From the NCBI RefSeq assembly GCF_016908515.1, contig NZ_JAFBEA010000006.1, forward strand, positions 62,001-126,000: a stretch of 64,000 nucleotides of DNA, in the 5' to 3' direction. This document shows positions 20,388 to 30,051 of the stretch, piece after piece; positions within the stretch are counted from its first letter, which is position 1; every line of letters starts with the position of its first letter. The stretch comes from Virgibacillus halotolerans. GTDB lineage: Bacteria > Bacillota > Bacilli > Bacillales > Amphibacillaceae. The notes under the pieces were generated by a model, which saw only the letters and a program-made list of their open reading frames with translations, was not told where the DNA came from and did no database searches. Both the position numbers and the translations under genes were made by a program.

Positions 20388-21753
20388 CGTTTATCTCACC
20401 TTCCTTTTTAATCGGTATGGAGATGCATATTATTGTATAACGATTCGGGACACTATCGATTGTTACGGTACCAGCATGGCTTTCGACTACCTTTTTCACG
20501 AAAGAAAGGCCCAGTCCTGAAGAGTTCCTTGTACTAAAACCGTCGGTCCATACCTGATCTAATAGATCGGCCTCGATTCCCGAGCCATTATCCCGGATTT
20601 GAAATGAAACCCTGTTATCCACTACTTTGACATTGGTGGTGATTTCTCCTGCTTTTCCTGCAAAAGAAGTTATTGCATTTTCTAATAAGTTTGCAATGGC
20701 ACGTGAAAATCGTATTTTATTCACAGGAATAGGCGGTAAATCTGGTGGTATATTTACAGTTAATCTAACCAGCTGTTCATCTAAACAAAGGTGACTTGTT
20801 ACATATTTAAGTAATTCCTTCACTTCAATCGGGTGTTTGGTATTTTCATATAATATTTCTGCTATCATATCTTTCATTCTATTCAGGGACTGATTCATCC
20901 GGTTAAAATAAGCTGCAGTTTGGTTCTGGTCTTCCGGCTGCATCTTTAATTGAATTAAGGAAAGTAAACCTTCAACAGTAACAAGTGGTGTGTTTAAATC
21001 ATGAACAACCATGGCTATTTCCTGATATACTTTTGATTCTGCTAAAGCGACCTGTGCATCCCTTAATTTTTCTTCTTGTTCGTGGTACTTTTTTAAAGTG
21101 TAAATCTGTTTATGCAAAAGATGAATTAAAAAAGTGAAAATGATGGCGATAATCAAAAATACCAGAAAGAAGATGGTTGCTAATGTATTAAATAAATTAT
21201 TTTTAGTAAAGTAATTGTCGGCCATTTTAATCATGACAGCGAAATCACCCGTACCAATGCCGAGTTGGGAAAGAGACGGAATAAGTTGTAGCCATTGCAT
21301 GGACATGATGACAAGCAATAAGATAATAGCGAAAATTGTTAGGAAATAGCGTTGTTTTGGGATAAAAATTTGTAAAAGCGAAATAATCGTTATGGTGATA
21401 AAATGGCTAAGGTAGGAGAAGTTTTCCTGGTATAATTGGTTTAATGTAAAAATAGAAATGGTAGTCACAGCCATAAATAATAGGGAAGAGATCAGGCCGG
21501 AAACCCGTTTGGAAAAAACATGTGTCATCATCATCGAGCCAAAATAAATAAAAAAGAATAATAGAAATCCTTTAGCGACATAAGCAAATGTAGCAATTAA
21601 CAGTTGACCACTATCTTGCAGTAATATGCTCTCATAGATCGTTTCCGTAATAAAATTGGACCACCCTTCAAAGAATGACGAGATGGCAATTCCATAGATA
21701 ACTAATGCAAGACCAGCTATACCAATGAACGGATATTTTTTATCTTGAAGCAT
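20359..21753 (-). CDS. membrane sensor histidine kinase
   Basis: The 464-residue kinase has about seven hydrophobic segments in its first 210 residues, a short coiled linker, then HisKA and HATPase domains. The phosphoacceptor is His251 in VVHDLNTPLVTVEGLL. The N box is NLLENAITSF, G1 is DNGSGI and G2 is GLGLSFVKK. No extracytoplasmic PAS or Cache domain is visible, so sensing is in the membrane or through a partner. The small exported protein encoded 25 bases upstream is an obvious candidate. Confidence 0.88.
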   Translation of the reverse strand: MLQDKKYPFIGIAGLALVIYGIAISSFFEGWSNFITETIYESILLQDSGQLLIATFAYVAKGFLLFFFIYFGSMMMTHVFSKRVSGLISSLLFMAVTTISIFTLNQLYQENFSYLSHFITITIISLLQIFIPKQRYFLTIFAIILLLVIMSMQWLQLIPSLSQLGIGTGDFAVMIKMADNYFTKNNLFNTLATIFFLVFLIIAIIFTFLIHLLHKQIYTLKKYHEQEEKLRDAQVALAESKVYQEIAMVVHDLNTPLVTVEGLLSLIQLKMQPEDQNQTAAYFNRMNQSLNRMKDMIAEILYENTKHPIEVKELLKYVTSHLCLDEQLVRLTVNIPPDLPPIPVNKIRFSRAIANLLENAITSFAGKAGEITTNVKVVDNRVSFQIRDNGSGIEADLLDQVWTDGFSTRNSSGLGLSFVKKVVESHAGTVTIDSVPNRYTIICISIPIKKEGEINVERDHLSRR

Positions 21754-21777
21754 ATAGAATCAAGCCTTTCAAATGAA

Positions 21778-22368
21778 TTATCGAAATGCAGAATTGAGTG
21801 GTGTGGCTAAGTCATCTAGCTCATTTAAAAGTGTTACGGGTATATCAAGTTTTGGCAGATCCTGCTTATATGGGTGATATCCCTGTTCATTTTTAAGTCC
21901 AATATAATAAGCTGTATATGGCGTAACTAGCTCAAACAATTCACGTGTATGTTTACTATCTCTGCCTCTGCTGGAAAGATCAACCACTATAATCGGTAAT
22001 TCTTGTAAGATAGCTTCGGTTAATAACGCTTTTGTAAGGCTAAGCTCTTCTTGAAAGGAACGATTCGTGTAAGCTAACCCATTTGCGCTATAGCCAAGGA
22101 TGATAATGACACTTTGATAATCATATAAATCGCTGTCCAATGCTCTTGGCCGGTAATCAGCATCAAGGTGAAGGCTTTCTGAAATGGAGTAAACGATGGC
22201 GCCTTCCATTGCCTGTCCTGCAGAAGTAATTAAAATTTTCTCTTTGCCAATCGGTGCTGGTAAATTGGGGTAGGTTGTCATCGGGTTTGATTGGGATGTG
22301 TCCATGTTTGTAAATGCTATTATGAGCGCAATGACTAAACAGAGCAAAAAAGGAATAGATTTTTTCAA
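21778..22368 (-). CDS. secreted protein, DUF6305-like, next to kinase
   Basis: A 196-residue protein with a clear N-terminal signal or anchor segment (KKSIPFLLCLVIALIIAF). The mature part contains ITSAGQAMEGAIVYSI, VIIILGYSANGL and IIVVDLSSRGRDSKHTRELFELV, which resemble the DUF6305 family as I remember it; this was not checked. It is the first gene of a three-gene unit with the kinase and regulator. A role as an extracytoplasmic ligand or solute sensor is inferred from position only. Confidence 0.6.
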   Translation of the reverse strand: MKKSIPFLLCLVIALIIAFTNMDTSQSNPMTTYPNLPAPIGKEKILITSAGQAMEGAIVYSISESLHLDADYRPRALDSDLYDYQSVIIILGYSANGLAYTNRSFQEELSLTKALLTEAILQELPIIVVDLSSRGRDSKHTRELFELVTPYTAYYIGLKNEQGYHPYKQDLPKLDIPVTLLNELDDLATPLNSAFR

Positions 22369-22419
22369 AAGTGCACCTCCATCAAGCTTGGCTCTAAAAA
22401 CATTTTACCTCACATTGTG

Positions 22420-22462
22420 CAAAAAAATAACTAACAAGTAAGCGTAATCTTACCTGTTAGTT
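22420..22462 (-). terminator. rho-independent terminator of the peptide transporter operon
   Basis: Read on the minus strand, a 14-base stem AACTAACAGGTAAG / CTTACTTGTTAGTT (one wobble) is followed by a run of seven T. It lies just after the last permease gene. Confidence 0.9.
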
Positions 22463-22488
22463 TACTATATTAGTTGCAGTTGGTACAT

Positions 22489-23412
22489 CTATTCTTTCAG
22501 TCTTGGATCTAACGCGTCACGTAGGCCATCACCGAAGAGATTAAATCCAAGTACAACTAGGAAAATAGCAATTCCTGGGAATGCAACGACCCATGGCGCT
22601 GTTTGTAAGGCGGATCTCCCATCACTTAACATGGCTCCCCATTCTGGTGTAGGTGGCTGGGCACCTAAACCGAGAAAGCTGAGTCCTGCTGCATCAAGAA
22701 TGGCGGTACCGATTCCTAGTGTTGCTTGTACGATGATCGGTGCAAGGGAGTTAGGTAATACATGCTGTAGAAAAATCCTTTTGTGCTTTGCCCCAATCGC
22801 GCGTGCAGCTTCGATGTATTCCGTCTCTTTTACAGATAAAACAGCGGATCGAACAATCCTGGCAAATTGCGGGATCCCGACAATTCCGACTGCAATCATT
22901 GCATTTTGCAGGCTCGGCCCAAGTACAGCTACTAAGGCGATCGCCAACAGAATGCTAGGGAAGGCCATAAGAATATCGATTAAGCGCATGATAATCTGAT
23001 CTGCCCATTTGCCGAAATAACCGGCAATCCCGCCTAAAAGGACACCAATCACCATTGAAATTCCCACCGTGATCAAGCCGATTTGGATCGAAATACGTGT
23101 TCCATAAATAATTCGGCTGAAAATATCTCGTCCGAGTTCGTCTGTGCCTAACCAATGGGTTCCTGAAGGAGATTGATAGCGATCAATGATCGATTGATCT
23201 GTCGGGCTGTACGGCGCAATGACCGGCGCAAGGATGGCCGTAATAATTAAAATGAGAATGATACATAATCCGACGAAGGATGTTTTGCTTTTAATAATGC
23301 GTAATAATGAATCTACCCACATCCGCCTGGGCTTTATCTCTCGTTGTTGCTGATCAATAATGACCGGTTCAGGATCTGGTACCGGGTTTGGTTGAATTGG
23401 CATGTGCTGCAC
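22489..23412 (-). CDS. peptide ABC transporter permease (AppC/DppC-like)
   Basis: A 307-residue inner-membrane permease of the oligopeptide/dipeptide type. It has a long cytoplasmic N-terminus, then the N-terminal OppC-like hydrophobic domain and a binding-protein-dependent transport domain with five to six membrane segments. The EAA loop EAARAIGAKHKRIFLQHVLP near residue 198 contacts the ATPases. It is the last gene of the operon (ATPase-ATPase-binding protein-permease-permease), which is the B. subtilis app gene order. Confidence 0.9.
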   Translation of the reverse strand: MQHMPIQPNPVPDPEPVIIDQQQREIKPRRMWVDSLLRIIKSKTSFVGLCIILILIITAILAPVIAPYSPTDQSIIDRYQSPSGTHWLGTDELGRDIFSRIIYGTRISIQIGLITVGISMVIGVLLGGIAGYFGKWADQIIMRLIDILMAFPSILLAIALVAVLGPSLQNAMIAVGIVGIPQFARIVRSAVLSVKETEYIEAARAIGAKHKRIFLQHVLPNSLAPIIVQATLGIGTAILDAAGLSFLGLGAQPPTPEWGAMLSDGRSALQTAPWVVAFPGIAIFLVVLGFNLFGDGLRDALDPRLKE

Positions 23413-23455
23413 ATCCTTTCCTTCATTCCTTCCAGCAAAGTAACTTTAGCAAATC

Positions 23456-24460
23456 TTAATCATATCGAATTCTCGGATCGAAGTATTTATAGAGAATATC
23501 AGTAACTAAATTAATGAGCACAAAAATGATTGCAATGATTAAAATCGTGCTTTGAACGATCGGGTAATCACGACTGAGTACTGCAAGATAGACGTACCTG
23601 CCAACACCTGGCCAGGAGAAGATCGTTTCGGTTAATACTGCGCCACCAAGCAATAACCCAAATTGCAAGCCAATAACTGTAAGCACAGGGAGAAAGGCAT
23701 TCTTTAAAGCGTGCTGAAATACAATCAGGTGTTTTTTTAACCCTTTTGCATCAGCTGTACGAATATAATCCTGCCGCATGACTTCCAGCATGCTTGATCT
23801 CGTCATCCTTGCGATAATTGCCATCGGTATTGTTCCAAGTGCAACGCCCGGCATTAATAAATGAAGGAATACATCTTTGAATGCCTGCCAATCCAAAGTT
23901 AGAATGCTATCTAATAAATAGAAATTCGTGATGGTTTGTAAACCCGTCCCGGCTGTAATTCTTCCGGAAGGTGGCAACACATTGAATTTTACAGAAAAGA
24001 TCCAGATCATCATTAAACCAAGCCAGAATATCGGTAAGGAAACACCAAATAAGGCACCAGTCATACTGATGTTATCAAACCATGAATATTGCTTCACTGC
24101 TGCAATCACGCCCGCAACAATACCGATAATTATCGCGACAATCATAGCGAAAATAGTTAGTTCAATCGTTGCAGGTAATTTATGCATGATTTCATAAGCA
24201 ATATTTTCCTTAGATTGAATGGATTGACCTAAATCTCCTTGTAATATGTCTCCTAAAAACCTACCATACTGAACAATATAAGGATCGTTTAAACCTAAAT
24301 CAGCCCGTAATAATTCCAGCTGTGCTTCTGTCGCTTTTTCCCCGAGCATACTTCTGGCTGGATCCCCTGGAATAAGGTGGATCAGTGAAAAGGTGAGAAT
24401 AGAGACCCCAATCAACACAGGGACAAGCATCAATAGCCTTCGAATAATGTACTTTAACAT
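23456..24460 (-). CDS. peptide ABC transporter permease (AppB/DppB-like)
   Basis: A 334-residue permease with the family N-terminus (MLKYIIRRLLMLVPVLIGVS), the GDPARSMLGE segment and an EAA-type loop (RQDYIRTADAKGLKKHLIVF near residue 230). About six membrane segments are visible. It pairs with the downstream AppC-like permease to form the channel. The ATG at 24460 has a GGAGG Shine-Dalgarno, and 87 bases separate it from the binding-protein gene. Confidence 0.9.
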   Translation of the reverse strand: MLKYIIRRLLMLVPVLIGVSILTFSLIHLIPGDPARSMLGEKATEAQLELLRADLGLNDPYIVQYGRFLGDILQGDLGQSIQSKENIAYEIMHKLPATIELTIFAMIVAIIIGIVAGVIAAVKQYSWFDNISMTGALFGVSLPIFWLGLMMIWIFSVKFNVLPPSGRITAGTGLQTITNFYLLDSILTLDWQAFKDVFLHLLMPGVALGTIPMAIIARMTRSSMLEVMRQDYIRTADAKGLKKHLIVFQHALKNAFLPVLTVIGLQFGLLLGGAVLTETIFSWPGVGRYVYLAVLSRDYPIVQSTILIIAIIFVLINLVTDILYKYFDPRIRYD

Positions 24461-24547
24461 GGTCGTATGCCTCCATTCAATAACACTAACGTAAATCTTT
24501 CAGCATAAGTGGGGGAGAAGCATTACTCCCCCCTGTAGGATGTTTTA

Positions 24548-26176
24548 TTACTCGATTTCCACCAAGTTAAATGGTTCACTACCTGTTGGATGTGGTAAAT
24601 AATCTGTTATCCCTTTTTTCCCTGCAAGTGGTGGTGTTGTATGGGCAATGGGAACCCATGGTGCGTCATCATGGATAATTTCCTGTGCTTCCATATAATA
24701 TTCCGTTCGTTTATCCTGATCCATTTCCATTTGTGCATCTTTGAATAGATCATGAACTGCATCACTCTTATAAAAAGCAACGTTTCCAGCTGAACCCACT
24801 TTTGTATTATCTTTATCCAACAAGACATAAAAGAAGTTATCCGGATCGCCATTGTCGCCAGTCCAACCTAAAAATGCCATATCATGTTCTGCATTTTCGG
24901 TTGCGGTTAAGTGACTATCCCAGTCGTTTTCAACGATTTCGACGTTAATATTTACTTCCTTCAGCATTTCTTGAATGGCTTGCGCAGTAACTTTTGGCTG
25001 TGGCATATAATCCCGTGGATTTGCGAAAGTATATAGTGTAATGTCAAAGCCATCTGCATAACCAGCTTCAGCTAACAATTTTTTTGCTTCATCCACATCA
25101 TAATCGTAGTCTTTGATCTCATCGTTATAGCCCCATAATGATGGCGGAATCGGATTGACTGCTGCTTTACCAATTCCTTCATACAAGGTAATCAATTGCT
25201 CTTTATCAATGGCAAGGTTGATTGCTTGGCGGACTAACTTTTCCGACATAGGGCCTTCTTTATCAGTGTTTAAAGCCATGTAAGCCACGTTCATCGATGG
25301 TCTGCGAATAATCTGCAAGTCTTCATCTGATTCCGCTGTTTGAATATCCTGTGGATTTAAACCGTTCATCAAGTCAATGGATCCCGCTTGAAGTTCCATG
25401 AAACGTGCTCCATTATCAGGAATGACACGGAATACAACTTGATCGACCTTTGCAACTTCGCCAAAGTAATCTTCATTTTTGGAAACGGTAATACTGTCAT
25501 CCGGAATCCATTCCTCGAATACAAATGGACCTGTTCCAACCGGGTTTTTAAAATAATCATCCCCAGATTCTTCAACCGCTTCCGGACTCGCGATGCCAAA
25601 AGGTGGCATTGCCAATGTCTGCAGGAATGGTGCGTTCGGTTCGGAAAGGGTGATTTTCACTTCATAATCATCCGTTGCTTCCACCTTGTCGATGATCCCT
25701 TTCATATTGTCCTCTGTAGCTCCAAACATATATCCATAATAGAAAAATTCACTTGAAGTCGTCCAGCGTTCAAAGTTAAAGACAACGTCCTCTGCAGTAA
25801 AATCATTACCGTCATGGAATGTTACATCATTACGTAATTGAAAAGTCCATTCGAGGTTGTCATCACTCACTTCCCAGTCTGTTGCTAATGCTGGTTTAAC
25901 TTCGGTATTTTCCGTTTCGTATCTGACGAGTGTATCGTAGATTTGATTGGTAACATAAATAGATTCGCCATCTGTTGGGATTGCAGCGTCCAGTGTAATG
26001 GAATCACTTCCGCGGCCAAATACAAGCGTTTTATCGCTGTCATTATCTTCTGTTGCTTCTGCATTGTCATTCCCGGCGTCAGCGTCATCACTGCTCGTAT
26101 TACTACTACAGGCACTAACAACGAGCAGCATGATTAAAAGAAAACCAAACAATGTAAAAGGATTGCGCTTTTTCAA
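24548..26176 (-). CDS. peptide-binding lipoprotein (SBP family 5)
   Basis: A 542-residue extracellular solute-binding lipoprotein. It has a signal peptide with lipobox VVSAC at about residues 19-23, an acidic linker, then the SBP_bac_5 fold with signature regions such as WEVSDDNLEWTFQLRNDVTFHDG and AINLAIDKEQLI. It captures peptides for the adjacent permeases and would be lipidated by Lgt encoded at 7.4 kb. Exact ligand is unknown; dipeptide, oligopeptide or glutathione-like substrates are all possible. Confidence 0.88.
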   Translation of the reverse strand: MKKRNPFTLFGFLLIMLLVVSACSSNTSSDDADAGNDNAEATEDNDSDKTLVFGRGSDSITLDAAIPTDGESIYVTNQIYDTLVRYETENTEVKPALATDWEVSDDNLEWTFQLRNDVTFHDGNDFTAEDVVFNFERWTTSSEFFYYGYMFGATEDNMKGIIDKVEATDDYEVKITLSEPNAPFLQTLAMPPFGIASPEAVEESGDDYFKNPVGTGPFVFEEWIPDDSITVSKNEDYFGEVAKVDQVVFRVIPDNGARFMELQAGSIDLMNGLNPQDIQTAESDEDLQIIRRPSMNVAYMALNTDKEGPMSEKLVRQAINLAIDKEQLITLYEGIGKAAVNPIPPSLWGYNDEIKDYDYDVDEAKKLLAEAGYADGFDITLYTFANPRDYMPQPKVTAQAIQEMLKEVNINVEIVENDWDSHLTATENAEHDMAFLGWTGDNGDPDNFFYVLLDKDNTKVGSAGNVAFYKSDAVHDLFKDAQMEMDQDKRTEYYMEAQEIIHDDAPWVPIAHTTPPLAGKKGITDYLPHPTGSEPFNLVEIE

Positions 26177-26215
26177 TGTACTTCCCCCTTGAATATATTG
26201 TTTTTACAACATGTG

Positions 26216-27208
26216 TTACACGGTAGTTTGTTCCACCACCTCCTTTACAAAGTGGCATGCCGCCATTTGACCTTCTGGTGACACGTTTTTTAGTATAGGT
26301 TCTTCAGTAAGACAAATCGCTTCTGCATAAGGACAGCGGGTATGAAACTTACATCCGCTTGGTGGATTGGCAGGTGAAGGCAGATCACCGGTTAATATAA
26401 TCCGTTCCTTTTCCTTATGTGGATTTGCTTCAGGGACAGCTGATAGTAATGCTTGGGTGTAGGGATGTTTGGGAGATCGATACAGATCGTCCACATCTGC
26501 AATTTCTACCAACTTTCCTAAGTACATGACAGCGACACGATCACTAATATGATGTACAACACTTAAATCATGCGCAATAAAAATATAAGTTAGATTAAAT
26601 CTGTCCTGTAACGATTCCATTAAATTGATAACCTGCGCTTGAATGGACACGTCTAGAGCGGAAACAGGTTCATCACAGATGACTAGTTCCGGTTCGAGTG
26701 CCAATGAGCGTGCAATGCCGATTCTTTGTCGCTGTCCACCACTGAATTCATGCGGGTAGCGATTCTTGTGATAAGCACTTAAGCCAACGACATCAAGCAG
26801 GTCATCCAGTTTTTTATTTCGTTCCGCTTTTGGTATATTGAAGATACGCATGGGTTCGGTAATGATTTTCTCAATTGTTTTTCTGGGATTTAAGGAGGCA
26901 TAGGGATCCTGAAATATCATTTGCATTTCCCGTCTAAGCTTACGTAGCTGTTCACCACGGTAAGTTGTGATGTTTTCTCCTTTAAAAAAGATCTCACCTT
27001 CTGTCGGTTCCTGCAATTTCAGAATGCTTCTCCCTGTAGTGGATTTACCGCAACCACTTTCTCCTACAAGACCAAGTGTTTCACCAGCTTTAACTGAAAA
27101 TGAAACACCATCTACCGCTTTGAGTATCGGTTTTTCTGTGCTGAATAACTTTGAACTTTTGAGTGGGAAATGCTTCTTCAAATTTTTAACTTCCAATAAA
27201 GTACTCAT
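26216..27208 (-). CDS. peptide ABC transporter ATPase (AppF/OppF-like)
   Basis: A 330-residue ATPase with Walker [10 protein letters not shown] near residue 48, signature [22 protein letters not shown] near 155, Walker [13 protein letters not shown] and the switch His in [11 protein letters not shown]. The C-terminal oligopeptide extension carries the [14 protein letters not shown] cysteine cluster typical of OppF/DppF, likely binding iron-sulfur or zinc. Its start overlaps the stop of the upstream ATPase gene by ATGA, so the two subunits are coupled. Confidence 0.92.
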   Translation of the reverse strand: MSTLLEVKNLKKHFPLKSSKLFSTEKPILKAVDGVSFSVKAGETLGLVGESGCGKSTTGRSILKLQEPTEGEIFFKGENITTYRGEQLRKLRREMQMIFQDPYASLNPRKTIEKIITEPMRIFNIPKAERNKKLDDLLDVVGLSAYHKNRYPHEFSGGQRQRIGIARSLALEPELVICDEPVSALDVSIQAQVINLMESLQDRFNLTYIFIAHDLSVVHHISDRVAVMYLGKLVEIADVDDLYRSPKHPYTQALLSAVPEANPHKEKERIILTGDLPSPANPPSGCKFHTRCPYAEAICLTEEPILKNVSPEGQMAACHFVKEVVEQTTV

Positions 27209-28203
27209 GTCGTCACCTTCTTTTTTGCTTCGTCATATAATAAGCAGCTCACATAATGGTCCGTGTCTATTTTTTTCAATGCAGGATCAATGGTTAAACA
27301 GCTTTCCATTGCATGCTTGCATCTTGGAGCGAAGCTGCAACCTCTTGGCAAATATCTTAAGTCGGGTGGGGAACCATGAATGGCTTCCAATTTTTGCTTC
27401 TCTGTAGATATTTTAGGAATAGAATTCATCAACCCAAGTGTGTATGGATGCTTGCCACGATCAAATAAATGGCTTGTTTCGGTATATTCAACAGGTTTAC
27501 CAGCATACATGACCATGACACGATCACATACTTCTGAGACAACGCCTAAATCATGTGTAATCATAACGATTGCCATATTTAGCTCGGTCTGCATTTTTTT
27601 AAAGAGTTCAAGTATCTGTGCCTGAATTGTTACATCCAGCGCTGTTGTAGGCTCATCAGCAATCAATAGGGAAGGGTTACAGGATAATGCCATGGCAATC
27701 ATGACACGCTGCCGCATGCCACCGCTAAATTCATGTGGATAGTCTTTCAATCGTTTTCTCGGATCAGGAATACCAACCAGGTCCAATAATTCAATCGCCC
27801 GTTGTTTTGCTTGCTTTTTGGAAACGGGTTCATGTGCCAGAATTGTTTCCATCATTTGTTTTTCTACTGTAAATACAGGATTTAACGATGTCATTGGATC
27901 TTGAAACACCATGGCAATTTCCTTGCCGCGTATCTTTCGCATCTGTCTTTCTGATTTATGAAGCAAATCCTCTCCTTTAAAAATAACTTCTCCTTCGGTT
28001 ATTTTTCCAGGGGGCGAAGGGATCAGCCCGAGAATCGACATCGCGGTGATGCTTTTTCCTGAACCAGATTCTCCGACAATACCTAGTGTTTCCCCGGGAT
28101 TAATTGTAAAATCAACCCCATCAACAGCTTTAACAACACCGGATTTAGTGAAGAAATGGGTATGTAGATTGTTAACCTCTAAAAGCGGAGTAGCTTCATC
28201 CAT
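27205..28203 (-). CDS. peptide ABC transporter ATPase (AppD/OppD-like)
   Basis: First gene of the peptide transporter operon. The 332-residue ATPase has Walker [10 protein letters not shown] near residue 43, signature [22 protein letters not shown], Walker [13 protein letters not shown] and [11 protein letters not shown]. The C-terminal extension contains the Cys cluster [14 protein letters not shown]. It forms the heterodimer with the OppF-like subunit. AGGTTTTTTAAG-type spacing with GGAGG precedes the ATG; no operator was recognised in the AT-rich upstream region. Confidence 0.92.
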   Translation of the reverse strand: MDEATPLLEVNNLHTHFFTKSGVVKAVDGVDFTINPGETLGIVGESGSGKSITAMSILGLIPSPPGKITEGEVIFKGEDLLHKSERQMRKIRGKEIAMVFQDPMTSLNPVFTVEKQMMETILAHEPVSKKQAKQRAIELLDLVGIPDPRKRLKDYPHEFSGGMRQRVMIAMALSCNPSLLIADEPTTALDVTIQAQILELFKKMQTELNMAIVMITHDLGVVSEVCDRVMVMYAGKPVEYTETSHLFDRGKHPYTLGLMNSIPKISTEKQKLEAIHGSPPDLRYLPRGCSFAPRCKHAMESCLTIDPALKKIDTDHYVSCLLYDEAKKKVTT

Positions 28204-28354
28204 CTTAAAAAACCTCCCTATGTAACGAATAATTAGACTCTTTAATTTATTTATATTATATAGTTTATTTCATTTTTTTGTTGTTTTTCTCTTTTTTCTC
28301 GAAAAAATCTAGTATTTGGTTTGGAAAAATTTTACGATTAAATTTATAAATGAC

Positions 28355-28383
28355 TTGTTTCTATTAGTGAAGGACGTTATAAT
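28355..28383 (+). promoter_or_regulatory. tRNA-Arg promoter
   Basis: TTGTTT (28355-28360) and a perfect TATAAT (28378-28383) with a 17-base spacer, ending 30 bases before the tRNA. Confidence 0.7.
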
Positions 28384-28413
28384 AGCCTATGTGCGAAAAA
28401 TAGTTTTTAGAAT

Positions 28414-28487
28414 GTGCCCGTAGCTCAGTCGGATAGAGCACTGGTTTCCGGTACCAGGTGTCGGGGGTTCGATTCCTCTCGGGCGCG
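28414..28487 (+). tRNA. tRNA-Arg (anticodon CCG)
   Basis: A 74-base cloverleaf: acceptor GTGCCCG pairs with CGGGCGC (one G-U pair), D arm GCTC/GAGC, anticodon stem CTGGT/ACCAG with loop TTCCGGT giving anticodon CCG, and T arm with the TTCGATT loop. It reads CGG codons. The 3' CCA is not encoded (CTA follows the discriminator G). Confidence 0.93.
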
Positions 28488-28506
28488 CTACTTATAAAGT
28501 CAATGG

Positions 28507-28546
28507 TGACAAGGGATACAGCGTTTATTGTACCCTTGTCATTTTT
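28507..28546 (+). terminator. rho-independent terminator after tRNA-Arg
   Basis: TGACAAGGG / CCCTTGTCA stem followed by five T, 20 bases after the tRNA. Confidence 0.85.
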
Positions 28547-29278
28547 GATGAAAATGGGGAGTTAGTAACAAACTTCTAACCATCGGGTCTCGGAGTATTT
28601 TTTTATAACTTTTTTAATAATCAGGTTAAATAAGGCCCTCAAATAGGTTGATTTCATATACTTATCAGTTGAAGTGGCGCATACCATATCTTTATTTCGT
28701 ATTCGAGACCAACCTTCATTTTGTCCTTGCCTAAAGAGAGCCTCGTAGTAAATTGCCCTACGGTATTGATGATACTAGTGCTTATTCGAATGATTATTAT
28801 AAAAAAAGTAAACGATAGTATTATAGATGGAGATTTAAGTCCATTTGCTAAAGCAGAATCAATGTATGTAGAAGAGATCTACTACACAGAAGCCTCTATT
28901 TATTTTTATTACACAATCACATCCCTAGACAATACCATACACAACTTCATATTTTGTCCCTTCCAGTTTCACAATCCTTTTACTAACCAACGCATCTATT
29001 TCATTTGTGACTATACAATAAACTTTCATCATCAATTAAGTCCTGAACAAGCACCATGTTAGGATGCTCTTTATAAAGACGTACGCGTATACTTATTTCG
29101 ATAAGATATAAGATAGAAAACTTTCTACAAAAGAGGTCGTAAAAAGAATTTTTATTTATTATATCGAATAGAGTAAAGGGAGAGGTTCCATGGGTGGATA
29201 AATTTTATTCTTGTTCAGCAATCCGGCCATTATATATAGTAAGAGATTGGCGGAACCAGGAAATTATGGAGGTGTACA
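28547..29278. other. gene-poor stretch after tRNA-Arg
   Basis: No intact gene is supported. On the plus strand a 113-codon open frame at 28721-29062 has atypical composition and no recognisable domain. On the minus strand about 28567-28750 reads as a coding-like fragment (…NEGWSRIRNKDMVCATS…) with no clear start, and a 34-codon frame starts near 29030 before a stop. Together they look like decayed sequence beside a tRNA gene. No integrase or direct repeat of the tRNA 3' end was found. Confidence 0.4.
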
Positions 29279-29827
29279 ATGTACAAATGGGTTGGTTCCA
29301 TGCTACTTATTTGTTTGTTCATCCTTAGTGGATGTATGAATTCAACGGATTATAAGGATGACGATGTTGCAGCAATGGTTAGAGGAGAAGAAATCACGGT
29401 TGGTTACTTGCGTTTTTTGTATACAGATGATGCAATAGTGGAGATGATTGATGAAGCTGTTAAAGCTAAATTGGCTGAACAGGAAGTAAAAAAGATGAAT
29501 ATAGACGTTTCTAAGCAAGTAAAAGAGATAAAGGAATCATATGGCGAGTATCCCCAGGACGAATTATATAGCGCGAAAGCACAATCCATTCGTGCATTTG
29601 CTGATCCACAGGCGAGGGAGCTTGGGATTGACCCGAAGGAATATTATGAAAAGTATACTGAAGTTTCCGCGGAAATAGCTGCATATATCAATGTTTATAC
29701 TTCAGAAATATTGGGTGAACTAGAAGATGATGAGTTTGGTATAGAAGAATATAATCACCATGCCAGTGAGTTATTGGACGATTTAGTGGAACGAAACAAA
29801 GATGCAATTGAGGTTCGTATAAAATAA
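29279..29827 (+). CDS. lipoprotein with SurA-N-like region
   Basis: A 182-residue predicted lipoprotein: signal peptide with lipobox LSGC at about residues 16-19, then a helical region. Residues 32-80 (VRGEEITVGYLRFLYTDDAIVEMIDEAVKAKLAEQEVKKMNID) resemble the N-terminal chaperone part of SurA/PrsA foldases. No parvulin PPIase domain is present, and the length is too short for one. It is monocistronic, with GGAGGTG before the ATG. Function as an extracytoplasmic chaperone-like protein is a guess from that resemblance. Confidence 0.65.
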   Translation: MYKWVGSMLLICLFILSGCMNSTDYKDDDVAAMVRGEEITVGYLRFLYTDDAIVEMIDEAVKAKLAEQEVKKMNIDVSKQVKEIKESYGEYPQDELYSAKAQSIRAFADPQARELGIDPKEYYEKYTEVSAEIAAYINVYTSEILGELEDDEFGIEEYNHHASELLDDLVERNKDAIEVRIK

Positions 29828-29994
29828 ATAGAATGGGGTTTCGCACGTCGAACAGAGAATCGTTTTTTCAGCAAACCGGCGGAATATAGAACCACACATA
29901 TAAAAATGTGTTAGTTTGTATATAACTGTTCATGAATCAAGGACAAGCTATTAAAATAACTTTTGGCTCGTAAAAGGGGAATACGATGCCATAA

Positions 29995-30033
29995 CGAAAG
30001 ACAAGGGAAATGGTATCCCTTGTCTTTCGTTTA
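29995..30033. terminator. bidirectional terminator between lipoprotein gene and aroK
   Basis: A perfect 14-base stem CGAAAGACAAGGGA / TCCCTTGTCTTTCG, with a T-rich tail on the plus side, between two convergent genes. Confidence 0.8.
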
Positions 30034-30051
30034 TCCTAAACCCAATACTTC

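Noticed and set aside
28414-28487. tRNA-Arg as a current island attachment site
   Set aside because: No integrase and no second copy of the tRNA 3' end were seen within the window.
28721-29062. 113-codon plus-strand open frame after tRNA-Arg
   Set aside because: No Shine-Dalgarno, no recognisable domain, odd composition, and coding-like fragments lie on the other strand. Described as decayed gap instead.
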